From Mesotoga sp. UBA6090 (GTDB lineage: Bacteria; Thermotogota; Thermotogae; Petrotogales; Kosmotogaceae), in NCBI RefSeq assembly GCF_002435945.1, contig NZ_DIXC01000006.1, positions 1-12,333 on the forward strand: 12,333 bases of DNA, given 5' to 3'. Below the pieces are notes generated by a model that was not told the origin of the DNA, ran no database searches, and was given only the letters and a program-made list of their open reading frames with translations. The position numbers and the translations under genes are program-made. This document shows, piece after piece, positions 6,019-12,333 of this stretch (within the stretch, counting starts at the first letter, position 1; each line of letters opens with the position of its first letter).

Positions 6019-7692
6019 CTAGATCCCGGCCTTGCCCTTTGTCAACCACTTGACAAAGAGGTTGCCTACAATTACTATAACAAGCAGAATAGTGGCAAAT
6101 GCAGAGGAAATTTGAACATAACCCGCTTCCTGCATCTCGAAAATCGCAACGCCTATCGTTACTGTCTTGGGCCCCCACAGGAGTATCGACATGGTCAACT
6201 CCCTCAAGGTAGGCATAAAGATTAGAAACCAGCCGGCGACGAGACCCGGCCTTATCAAAGGTACGACGATATCCTTAAGAGAAGTCAGCCAGCTGCCTCC
6301 GGAGATCCTGGCGGCCTCTTCAAGCGAGGGATGAATCTGCTCCAGAGAAGCGGAAGTAGTCCTCACCGCAAAGGCCACATAACGGGCAATATATGCCAGC
6401 AATATTATCCAGAATGTATTGTAGAGGTTTATTCCATACTTGCCCGACCAGGCGAGAATCATAGCTATCGCAACAACCGTTCCCGGCACTGCGTAGGGGA
6501 GTTGCGAGACGGCCTCGAGAGCCTTCCTTCCTCGAATCTTCGTCTTCACACTGATATAAGCAATCAGTGATCCTAAAACCATGCAGACAGTGGCTGCAGA
6601 GATCGCAAGCAAGAAGCTGTTCTTGAAGGCGTCCTTCGTCAAGGCATATTCAAAGAGAATATATCGGTAGTTCTTAAGTGTGAGGTTATCCCAGGTAATC
6701 TTGGCCCCCCACGCGTCGAGAAAGGATGTGAGACTGATAGAAACGAAGGGCATGACAACTGTCACGAAGACAACGAGAAAAGCAAGTATCAGGATAGGTA
6801 TCTTCCGGCGACGCAAGTCAAGCTTCGTTGGCCTCATGCTCTTTCCCGAAATCAGCGTGTACTGCTTCTTCTTCAGATAAAGGTTGTTCAACAACAAGGC
6901 TCCGACTGAGATAGACATCAGCAAAATTGAGAGTGCAGAAGCCATTGCGATTCCCGTTAATCCCCGACGCATATATGAGTAGATCATGGTCGTGAGGACA
7001 TACACTCTACCCTGCATACCTATCAGCGCGGGAATCCCGAAGTTAGCGATTGTCGAAGCAAAAACAAGAAGCGCGCCTCCGGCAATACTTGGAGCGACAA
7101 GCGGCAGTGTAATGTCTCTCATAATCCTCATCGTCTTCGCGCCACAAGTCCGAGCGGCCTCTTCCAGAGTGGGATCCATCCTTTCGAGAGCTCCGGCTAC
7201 AGTTATGAAGACGAACGGATAGAGATAGAGAGTCATAACCCATATGAGACCGGGCATGGTGTTAACGTCAAAGACATGGCCTTCAAGCCCAAAAAGCGAT
7301 GCTGCCCAGGAATTGATGTATCCATTTCTCCTGTTGAGAAGCTGAGACCAAGCGATCGCTCCAACAAATGGAGGAATCATATATGGAAGAATGAACAAGG
7401 TCTTAAATAGCTTCGCGAAGGGGAGATTAGTCCTCGTCACGAGCCATGCCAAAGGAGCTCCCAGCAGAACCGAGAACAAAGATGTGAAAAAACCCAGCTT
7501 CAAACTGTTGAAGAGAGCCGTGTAGTTCCTATTGGCCTGAAAAACGGTAACATAATTCTGAAAAGTGAAGACCCCGTCGGCCTTCAAACTGTTTATGAAC
7601 AACAGCGTGAAAGGAAAGACTATGAGAACTCCAATTATCACGAAAGTACCTCCAAGTATCAGCGGATCGGCTCTAAACCTCTTATGATACAT
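6019..7692 (-). CDS. Fused double permease of an iron/sugar-phosphate-type ABC importer (FbpB/AfuB type)
   Basis: An inner-membrane protein of 557 residues in which two homologous permease halves are joined in one chain, as in FbpB, AfuB and ThiP. Each half has about six hydrophobic segments and an EAA loop that docks on the ATPase: EEAARTCGAKTMRIMRDITLP (178-198, first half) and EEAARISGGSW...VVPLIRP (459-481, second half). A basic linker (about 286-297) joins the halves. Because both halves are present in one protein, the transporter needs no second permease gene. The start at 7692 has a GGAG box 9 bases upstream. The preceding 61-bp gap holds a GC-rich hairpin that may set its expression below that of the binding protein. 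Family members carry Fe3+, thiamine, sugar phosphates or phosphonates. Confidence 0.93.
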   Translation of the reverse strand: MYHKRFRADPLILGGTFVIIGVLIVFPFTLLFINSLKADGVFTFQNYVTVFQANRNYTALFNSLKLGFFTSLFSVLLGAPLAWLVTRTNLPFAKLFKTLFILPYMIPPFVGAIAWSQLLNRRNGYINSWAASLFGLEGHVFDVNTMPGLIWVMTLYLYPFVFITVAGALERMDPTLEEAARTCGAKTMRIMRDITLPLVAPSIAGGALLVFASTIANFGIPALIGMQGRVYVLTTMIYSYMRRGLTGIAMASALSILLMSISVGALLLNNLYLKKKQYTLISGKSMRPTKLDLRRRKIPILILAFLVVFVTVVMPFVSISLTSFLDAWGAKITWDNLTLKNYRYILFEYALTKDAFKNSFLLAISAATVCMVLGSLIAYISVKTKIRGRKALEAVSQLPYAVPGTVVAIAMILAWSGKYGINLYNTFWIILLAYIARYVAFAVRTTSASLEQIHPSLEEAARISGGSWLTSLKDIVVPLIRPGLVAGWFLIFMPTLRELTMSILLWGPKTVTIGVAIFEMQEAGYVQISSAFATILLVIVIVGNLFVKWLTKGKAGI

Positions 7693-7718
7693 GAGATCAC
7701 TCTCCAGGGCAAAATGAA

Positions 7719-7746
7719 AGGCCCGGTCGCCACACCGGCCGGGCCT
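7719..7746 (-). terminator. Intercistronic hairpin between binding-protein and permease genes (attenuator/3' stabiliser)
   Basis: Perfect 8-bp GC-rich arms AGGCCCGG and CCGGGCCT enclose a 12-nt loop. On the minus strand it begins 7 bp after the binding-protein stop codon and is followed by TTTCATTTT, an interrupted T-run. Such elements usually act as a leaky terminator or protect the upstream mRNA from 3' decay, giving more binding protein than permease. Which of these applies cannot be decided from sequence. Confidence 0.7.
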
Positions 7747-7753
7747 CGCCTTT

Positions 7754-8734
7754 CTAGAACAACATTATGTCTGCAAACTTCGTGTTTATCTCTGTGGTGA
7801 GCTCTTCAATTGCCTTCCAATCGATTTTCATGGCCTGATCGAGAATCTCTCCTGCAGGTGGCGTGTTTGGCGGAGGATTGACATCGCTTCTGATAGGCAC
7901 CAGAGATCCCAGCTCTACCAGAGCTTTCTGGCCCTTTTCGGAAAGAATGTAATTGATGAAAATCATTGCGGCTTCCATATTGTCAGTGTTTTTCATCACG
8001 GCAACAGGGCTTGGAATTGCAACCGTTCCGTCCTTTGGATAAACAATGTCTATCGGGCTGCCGTTTTCTCTGAGCCCTCTAGCAATGTAATCGAGTGTCA
8101 TACCGATCGGGAACTCGCCCGCAGCGACCTTCTGTGCAACATCACTGTTTCCCCTGACGACTACCGTCTCGTTTTTTCTCAAATCTTCAAAGTATTCCCA
8201 GCCATAGTTGATTGCCAACGCCCCTACTGCGGCAACAGCAGCCCCAGAATACTCGGGATTGGGAATCACGAAGTTATCGTACCACTTCGAATCGGTCAAG
8301 TCTGTCCAGGATTGCGGAGCAGTTTCCGGTGTGAGTTCATTAGTGTTGTAGGCGATGACCATGTTTATGAGCCTTCCGGCGTAGTAATAGTTCTCGGGAT
8401 CCTTGAAGTTATCCGGAAGTGCATTTGCTTCTTCTGGAAATATTTGCGCCAGGAGTCCCTGCTTCTTGAGAGTCTCATAGTAGGAGAACTCTGCCACCCA
8501 GATGACATCTGCCTGCAGATTACCACCCTCAACTTCTGCTGCGATTTTCGTCTGGATGGTGCCCGTCCCGGACCTGAAGACCTCGACCTCAATAGTCGGG
8601 TTCTCCGCCATGAAAGCGTCGGCTATAGCCGTCATAATTTCTGTCGGAACCGAAGTGTAGAGCATAATCTTCTCTACTCCGAAGAGCATTGCTACACAGA
8701 TCAATAGCACGAAAGTGATAGCAAGTTTTCTCAT
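7754..8734 (-). CDS. Periplasmic solute-binding protein, AfuA/FbpA-like (ABC importer)
   Basis: The protein has 326 residues. The first 20 or so residues form a Sec signal peptide (MRKLA, a hydrophobic stretch, then LFG-VEK). The cysteine at 13 lacks a proper lipobox (LLIC), so a soluble secreted protein is more likely than a lipoprotein. The mature part follows the class II binding-protein pattern of iron/sugar-phosphate/phosphonate importers: IMLYTSVPTEI at the first strand, ADVIWVAEFSYYETLKKQGLL, an AYNTNELTPETAPQSWTDL hinge region, and IPSPVAVMKNTDN...AMIFINYILSEKGQ near the end. The start is supported by a strong GAGGAGGT at 8740-8747, five bases before ATG. It lies 29 bp after the regulator gene and before its permease and ATPase. 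The ligand is undetermined; the genetic company favours a sugar-phosphate-like or organophosphate compound over iron. Confidence 0.9.
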   Translation of the reverse strand: MRKLAITFVLLICVAMLFGVEKIMLYTSVPTEIMTAIADAFMAENPTIEVEVFRSGTGTIQTKIAAEVEGGNLQADVIWVAEFSYYETLKKQGLLAQIFPEEANALPDNFKDPENYYYAGRLINMVIAYNTNELTPETAPQSWTDLTDSKWYDNFVIPNPEYSGAAVAAVGALAINYGWEYFEDLRKNETVVVRGNSDVAQKVAAGEFPIGMTLDYIARGLRENGSPIDIVYPKDGTVAIPSPVAVMKNTDNMEAAMIFINYILSEKGQKALVELGSLVPIRSDVNPPPNTPPAGEILDQAMKIDWKAIEELTTEINTKFADIMLF

Positions 8735-8739
8735 AGACT

Positions 8740-8747
8740 ACCTCCTC
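8740..8747 (-). promoter_or_regulatory. Strong ribosome binding site of the binding-protein gene
   Basis: GAGGAGGT on the minus strand stands five bases before the ATG at 8734. It is the best Shine-Dalgarno match in the operon, consistent with a binding protein being made in excess over the other components. Confidence 0.75.
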
Positions 8748-8763
8748 AAATTGGATTTGGAGA

Positions 8764-9624
8764 CTAATGTTTCCCGTTGAATCCAAAGATATCGGGTATC
8801 TCATCGAGTTTCTTCAGAGCCTTGAGTTTCTCTTCGTCCCTCTCGGCAATATACAGAACAAGAGCATTCAATATCGCCATAGGTACGACCAGTGAGTTGA
8901 GCAGTGAGACGGGGCCTCTGTTAGCAACCAACGTAACTTCCGATTTGAGTGCAAGTTCCGATACACTGCTGTGAGTCAAAGCTATAGTATGTATTCCATT
9001 CCTTCTAGCATAGTCGAAAGATCTCAGTATGTCTTGCGAGCAACGGAAGAAACCAATTCCAAAAAGAACATCCCCGTCTTTCATTAGCAGCAGAGTCTCA
9101 TAGAACGCTTTACCGCCGACGGTAACTGGCCTAGTATCGATCTGCATCCTTCTGAACCTGAATTCCAGAAATTTGCAGAGGGCTTCCGAAACCCCCTGAC
9201 CTGCAATGAAAACTCTCTGTGCGTTTTCTATCAAATCCACCGCCTTATAGAACTCGTCGGCCGACACCTTAGAGATGCCGTCTTTCAAATTCTCGACTTC
9301 TGTTGTGAGCAGTCTATCAAAAGTTGTCTCTCCGGACTTGATCTTCTGAACGGTTGCAGACATCTTTTCGGCAGGGGTGAGTTTCTCTTTGATCAAATTC
9401 TGACTGTGCTCTCTAAGCTCGCTGAAGCCTGCGTATCCAAGGGTTTTTGCAAACCTTATTACCGTGGTCTCACTTACCCCAAGTCTTTCTCCGAGCTCCC
9501 TCGGAGAAACGAAGGCCGTGTTCTCCCAGTTCTCCAGAATGCTGTCTGCGATCAACCTCTGAGATTTTGAAAGAGAGGGGTAAACCTCGCGAACTCTATC
9601 AAGGATTTTCATGTTCTTGTTCAT
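8764..9624 (-). CDS. RpiR/MurR-family transcriptional regulator (HTH + SIS domain)
   Basis: The protein has 286 residues, the usual length of the family. Residues about 1-78 form the HTH_6 DNA-binding domain (SLSKSQRLIADSILEN, then SPRELGERLGVSETTVIRFAKTLGYAGFSEL). Residues about 125-270 form a SIS domain (RVFIAGQGVSEALCKFLEFRF, later DGDVLFGIGFFRCSQDI and IALTHSSVSELA), which in this family binds phosphosugars. A longer frame to 9681 exists, but GGAGG (9629-9633) lies just before the ATG at 9624, and this start removes the overlap with the mutase gene, leaving a 14-bp gap. Being inside the operon it probably regulates its own promoter; paired palindromes at 12028-12043 and 12069-12084 are likely targets. 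Whether it represses or activates is not shown, but the operator position favours repression. Confidence 0.92.
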   Translation of the reverse strand: MNKNMKILDRVREVYPSLSKSQRLIADSILENWENTAFVSPRELGERLGVSETTVIRFAKTLGYAGFSELREHSQNLIKEKLTPAEKMSATVQKIKSGETTFDRLLTTEVENLKDGISKVSADEFYKAVDLIENAQRVFIAGQGVSEALCKFLEFRFRRMQIDTRPVTVGGKAFYETLLLMKDGDVLFGIGFFRCSQDILRSFDYARRNGIHTIALTHSSVSELALKSEVTLVANRGPVSLLNSLVVPMAILNALVLYIAERDEEKLKALKKLDEIPDIFGFNGKH

Positions 9625-9628
9625 AGAT

Positions 9629-9633
9629 CCTCC
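9629..9633 (-). promoter_or_regulatory. Ribosome binding site that sets the regulator start at 9624
   Basis: GGAGG on the minus strand lies four bases before the ATG at 9624. No comparable site precedes the upstream ATG at 9681, so the shorter form of the regulator is preferred. Confidence 0.7.
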
Positions 9634-9638
9634 ATACT

Positions 9639-11192
9639 TCAAAGACTTGAGAAACACTTCCCTGTGCCATTCACGAGACAATCATAGACCCTTTTTGTTT
9701 TCCCAACGTAATCTTTGCTCCTGTCAAGTGCAAAGCCTCTCCCCACTGTACTGACAACTTCATACTGTTCAAGTTGTTTCCTGTATTTCTTCAGAAGATC
9801 TATTGCACTTCTGGGTGGAGCGCTTCTGCCGTCGAGAATGAGATGTACTAAAATCCTATCAGCTCCATTCAGACGGGCCGCTTTGCATATCTCAAGCAGC
9901 TCTCTGATGTTGCCGTGAGAGCTGGCCTCCGAAAGAACTCCTATCGCGTGAACCGATGCCCCGCTTTCTGTGTTAGCTATTGCATCCTTAAGTGTCTTGT
10001 TATTTTCTAGCCCTCTTTCCATCTCCCTAACAAGCCGTAACTCATCCTGCTCGATCACTCTGCCGGCTCCCATAGTGAGGTGACCAGTCTCCGAGTTGCC
10101 GCTTCTGCCAGAGGGAAGACCTACTGCCTGTTCACTGGCCCTGAGTCTGGTAAATGGATAGTTCTCCTTCAGGAAATCCAGATTCGGAGTCTCGGCAGCT
10201 TCCAGAGGATTGATCCTCGGATCTCTATTTCCTTCTCCCCAGCCATCAAGGATCACTAGCACAACGCCACTGGAAACAGGGATATCCTTGATCAGGCACG
10301 ATCCCGTCATCTCAGGCGGTTTATCGATTCCCATAAGGGAAAGAATAGTGGGAGCTATATCTGCGAGTGAACCACTATCTGCGATGACGCTGTGTTTTCC
10401 TAATTGACGATTGACAACTATAAACGGCACTGGGGCAGTCGTGTGTGACACCGATGGAGAACCGTCCTCGTTCCTTCCCCTCTCCATCAGTCCATGATCG
10501 GCTGTGATAATTACAGTTCTACCTAGTGCGATGGCCTGTTTGTAGACCTTCCCAAGAGCTACATCAATTTCGGCGGCCGCTTTGATCTTCAGCTCCATTT
10601 CATTCAGGTGGCCAATCACATCACCTGCAGGGAAATTCACTATAATGAAGTCGTACTTATCCATTGCCTTTACAAGCGAAGAGCCGATCTCTGAGCTTCT
10701 CATCTCTGGATGCTTTTCGAAATTCCTCCAGCTGGGGATTATCTCTGCTATCTGCCCCGGAAAGAGCCTGCTCCTTCGCCCGTTGAAGAAGAACGTAACA
10801 TGGGACTCCTTCTCTGTCTCGGTTATCAAGAGCTGTTTGAAACCCGCCTTGCTTAGCACTCTGCCTAGAGTAACGGAAGGCCTTACAGGTTCGATGATCG
10901 ACTTGATGTGAGAAAACTTCTCGTGGTATTCAACAAGAGGGAGAAAACGGAGGTGGTTGAAACGGGCAACATGAAAGCGTTTAAACTCTGAGTCAACTAA
11001 ACTTTCCGTTAACTGGACTTCTCTCTCCCCTCTCCGACAGCAAAACAGAACTGTATCGCCGTCGGAAATCCTGCCGATAGCCCTGCCTCCTTTGCAGGAT
11101 ACCAGAGGCTCTATCCAGTAGTCGGTTATTCCCTCTTCCTCGTATTGATCACGGATTAGCTCTTCAAGAACCGGATACTCTTTGTCAAACAT
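9639..11192 (-). CDS. Circularly permuted cofactor-independent phosphoglycerate mutase (iPGM/GpmI-like phosphomutase)
   Basis: The protein has 517 residues, about full iPGM length (510-515), but the motifs are in rotated order. Residues 1-308 match the classic C-terminal part: substrate arginines R54 and R57, TLGRVLSKAGFKQL and TETEKESHVTFFFNG with K128, VNFPAGDVIGH with D191 and H195, ITADHG with D232 and H233, H250 in VSHTTAPVPF, and the family's usual ending KPPEMTG. A short joint leads at 310 into the classic N terminus: VVLVILDGWG with D316, GNSETGH with nucleophile S367, SSHGNI with H426, LDGRS with R456, and R485 and R491. All seven expected metal ligands are present. Ser457 replaces the usual substrate-contact Asp of LDGRD. 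iPGM interconverts 2- and 3-phosphoglycerate; here the substrate may differ. AAGGAG (11203-11208) supports the start, which overlaps the isomerase gene by 8 bp. Confidence 0.92.
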   Translation of the reverse strand: MFDKEYPVLEELIRDQYEEEGITDYWIEPLVSCKGGRAIGRISDGDTVLFCCRRGEREVQLTESLVDSEFKRFHVARFNHLRFLPLVEYHEKFSHIKSIIEPVRPSVTLGRVLSKAGFKQLLITETEKESHVTFFFNGRRSRLFPGQIAEIIPSWRNFEKHPEMRSSEIGSSLVKAMDKYDFIIVNFPAGDVIGHLNEMELKIKAAAEIDVALGKVYKQAIALGRTVIITADHGLMERGRNEDGSPSVSHTTAPVPFIVVNRQLGKHSVIADSGSLADIAPTILSLMGIDKPPEMTGSCLIKDIPVSSGVVLVILDGWGEGNRDPRINPLEAAETPNLDFLKENYPFTRLRASEQAVGLPSGRSGNSETGHLTMGAGRVIEQDELRLVREMERGLENNKTLKDAIANTESGASVHAIGVLSEASSHGNIRELLEICKAARLNGADRILVHLILDGRSAPPRSAIDLLKKYRKQLEQYEVVSTVGRGFALDRSKDYVGKTKRVYDCLVNGTGKCFSSL

Positions 11193-12012
11193 TCTCGAGC
11201 ATCTCCTTCCATCCGGAAGTAACGGTCCTGTTCTCTCGCAGAACTTGCATACCGTCTCCCGGTGCGAATCCCTCGATTGTTAACGTCCCATCGTAAATAC
11301 TCGCTAGTTCCCTGAGAACAGGAAAGAAATCGAACTCTCCTCTAAGCAACGGAGTATGAACCTTTGTCAAAGTGGCATTGCTCACATGGACGTTGAAAAT
11401 CTTCCGCAGCTTGCTCATGTAATCAACTATCAATCCATTCAGAACCTCCTGATCGACCTTATTCTTGAAGCACGAAGCGGCGTGAGCAACATCAAAGGTG
11501 GTACCCATGCAATCGAAATCCACGTACTCAAGCAACGAATTTAAGTCTTCCGGTTCTGTGATAATTTCCATCGGTTTCTTCTCCATAACTTCCACAGCTA
11601 CTTTTAGACCAGACTTCCTTGCCATCTTGGCAATCTCCTGAAATGACTCAAGCTGCACTTCAAAGTAGTCTCCTGGTCTATCCTTTGAAGAAGACATGTG
11701 TCCGGGATGAACAGTGACAACCTCGACTCCAAGTCGAGTTGCGATCTCAAGCGCCTCGAAAGTCTGTCTCATCGACTCTTTACGTATTCCCGGATTAGAA
11801 GAGGTGATATTAACGTCTCTACTCGGGGAATGTAGAGTTCGTTTAAGATTGAAACCGTCTAGCAACTGCCTTATCTCTGACAGGTCGTTCTTATCTCTCC
11901 ACAGATGCTCAACCCATATCTCAACACCAGAGATCTTCTCGTCCGCAAAAATCTTCAGAGCCTTCTTAAGAGAAAAGTCGATAAGTATGTTCGAACTGAA
12001 AAGAAAATCCAT
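11185..12012 (-). CDS. Xylose-isomerase-like TIM-barrel protein (sugar phosphate isomerase/epimerase family)
   Basis: The protein has 275 residues and is cytoplasmic. It matches the AP-endonuclease-2-like TIM-barrel superfamily, which includes sugar epimerases, xylose isomerase and inosose/hydroxypyruvate-type enzymes. Candidate metal and active-site residues fall at strand ends in the family order: E31 in GVEIWVEH, H61 in TLHSPS, H102 in TVHPGH, E141/E144 in VAVEVMEKK, D174 and H177 in TFDVAHA, H209 in NVHVSN, and E247 in TIEGFA. The start at 12012 has TGGAG (12021-12025) eight bases upstream. It is the first gene of the operon, directly behind the paired palindromes. Its stop overlaps the mutase start by 8 bp, implying translational coupling and probably a shared pathway. 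The reaction cannot be named; isomerisation or epimerisation of a sugar or related polyol is the most likely class. Confidence 0.85.
   Translation of the reverse strand: MDFLFSSNILIDFSLKKALKIFADEKISGVEIWVEHLWRDKNDLSEIRQLLDGFNLKRTLHSPSRDVNITSSNPGIRKESMRQTFEALEIATRLGVEVVTVHPGHMSSSKDRPGDYFEVQLESFQEIAKMARKSGLKVAVEVMEKKPMEIITEPEDLNSLLEYVDFDCMGTTFDVAHAASCFKNKVDQEVLNGLIVDYMSKLRKIFNVHVSNATLTKVHTPLLRGEFDFFPVLRELASIYDGTLTIEGFAPGDGMQVLRENRTVTSGWKEMLENV
11203..11208 (-). promoter_or_regulatory. Ribosome binding site of the permuted mutase gene
   Basis: AAGGAG on the minus strand lies inside the end of the isomerase gene, ten bases before the ATG at 11192. Because it supports this start, the permuted N terminus (MFDKEYPVLEE) is a real translation start and not an internal position of a longer protein. 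Confidence 0.65.
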
Positions 12013-12027
12013 ACATGCATCTCCAAA

Positions 12028-12043
12028 TGAAGCATTTGCTTCA
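12028..12043 (-). promoter_or_regulatory. Palindromic operator candidate O1 (TGAAGC-N4-GCTTCA)
   Basis: TGAAGCATTTGCTTCA has perfect 6-bp arms around ATTT. It lies just upstream of the isomerase RBS, in the untranslated leader. The same arms recur at 12069-12084. Binding here could block elongation or help looping with O2. Confidence 0.75.
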
Positions 12044-12068
12044 CTCTCGTGTGAGTCTCGGCAAAATA

Positions 12069-12084
12069 TGAAGCTATTGCTTCA
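12069..12084 (-). promoter_or_regulatory. Palindromic operator candidate O2 (TGAAGC-N4-GCTTCA)
   Basis: TGAAGCTATTGCTTCA has perfect arms that extend by one more base pair on each side (A...T). Its centre is 41 bp from that of O1, about four helical turns, so both face the same side of DNA. It covers the predicted transcription start, a typical repressor position. Confidence 0.78.
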
Positions 12085-12089
12085 TCCAT

Positions 12090-12098
12090 AGAATACCA
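12090..12098 (-). promoter_or_regulatory. Extended -10 promoter of the six-gene operon
   Basis: The minus strand reads TGGTATTCT, an extended -10 element (TG-N-TATTCT, 4 of 6 matches to TATAAT). No good -35 box stands 16-18 bp upstream (CTTATT is the best), which extended -10 promoters can tolerate. Initiation would fall near 12083, inside O2. Confidence 0.45.
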
Positions 12099-12168
12099 CA
12101 TTGTCAGTTGAAATAAGAAACGTCGATAAGACCCGATACCCAAGATCCATACGCGCTCCTTCTTTCCA

Positions 12169-12238
12169 CCCGATCTTATTAAACCGTACTTCTAAACCCG
12201 CTCTTCTAACCCGATTTTTTTTCCCCGCGAAGCAGCCT
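12169..12238 (+). repeat. Second copy of the AACCCG tandem-array element
   Basis: This 70-bp segment aligns with 3395-3466 with a few substitutions and small indels: CCCGATCTTATTAA, then CCGTA(C/T)TTCT, then AACCCGCTCTTCTAACCCGAT, a T-run, and GCGAAGCAGCCT. The repeat thus occurs upstream of the operon as well as upstream of the 3614 gene, about 8.8 kb apart and in the same orientation on the plus strand. Confidence 0.75.
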
Positions 12239-12278
12239 TGCGTCTCGCCACGTTCTTCAGGAAGTCCGGCTCTTAAAT

Positions 12279-12308
12279 CCCGCTCGAGCGGGGGGGACCG
12301 CTTGCGGT
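12279..12308. repeat. Two adjacent GC-rich palindromes at the window end
   Basis: CCCGCTCGAGCGGG (12279-12292) is a perfect 14-bp palindrome. It runs into a G-tract and is followed by ACCGCTTGCGGT (12297-12308), a second perfect inverted repeat. No coding region is visible in the last 200 bases; the elements may belong to a feature continuing beyond the window. Confidence 0.55.
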
Positions 12309-12333
12309 GGGGAGTGTGCACGTCCAGCTAAGG

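Noticed and set aside
7754..8734. Naming the importer as a ferric iron transporter
   Set aside because: The family includes carriers of iron, thiamine, sugar phosphates and phosphonates, and the neighbours point to a carbon or phosphate compound; the sequence alone does not justify an iron assignment.
9625..9681. Longer start of the RpiR regulator at 9681, overlapping the mutase gene
   Set aside because: The good GGAGG site lies before the ATG at 9624, and the family domain begins right after that start.
9639..11192. Reading the mutase as a broken or two-gene remnant of gpmI
   Set aside because: A single uninterrupted frame contains all catalytic motifs once each, with a full-length total of 517 residues; nothing is missing or duplicated, so permutation explains it better than decay.

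Overview
The window looks like a chromosomal piece from a bacterium of the Thermotogota, probably a mesophilic Kosmotogales/Mesotoga-like lineage. This rests on recalled similarity of the IF-2 protein to Thermotoga IF-2, on the moderate GC content and on the repeat-rich spacers; no database search was possible.

Layout. Positions 3-2027 (+) hold translation initiation factor IF-2 (infB), cut at its 5' end by the window edge and closed by a good intrinsic terminator. Positions 2071 to about 3613 form a 1.5-kb spacer with no convincing gene. It holds several families of short palindromic and dispersed repeats and a degenerate 13-14-bp tandem array. Positions 3614-4891 (+) encode an unusual two-domain protein: a lincosamide-nucleotidyltransferase-like domain fused to a Nudix hydrolase domain. 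From 12012 down to 4936 (-) runs a compact six-gene operon: a TIM-barrel sugar isomerase/epimerase-like protein, an iPGM-type phosphomutase, an RpiR-family regulator, and an AfuA/FbpA-type ABC importer (binding protein, fused double permease, ATPase). The last 250 bases hold the operon promoter/operator region and another copy of the tandem-array repeat.

The main discovery candidate is the second operon gene (9639-11192). It contains essentially every motif of cofactor-independent phosphoglycerate mutase, but in circularly permuted order. The C-terminal half of the classic enzyme comes first, then a short joint, then the classic N-terminal half beginning with the DGWG metal-binding strand. 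The new ends lie inside the phosphotransferase domain. All seven expected metal ligands, including the catalytic serine, are present; one substrate-contact aspartate is replaced by serine.

The operon leader carries two near-identical palindromes, TGAAGC-N4-GCTTCA, 41 bp apart centre to centre. One lies over the predicted transcription start. They are natural candidates for operators of the RpiR-type regulator encoded in the operon, whose SIS domain would sense a phosphosugar-like ligand. Together the genes suggest an autoregulated system that imports a small, possibly phosphorylated, compound and converts it with the isomerase-like protein and the permuted phosphomutase. The actual substrate cannot be read from the sequence.
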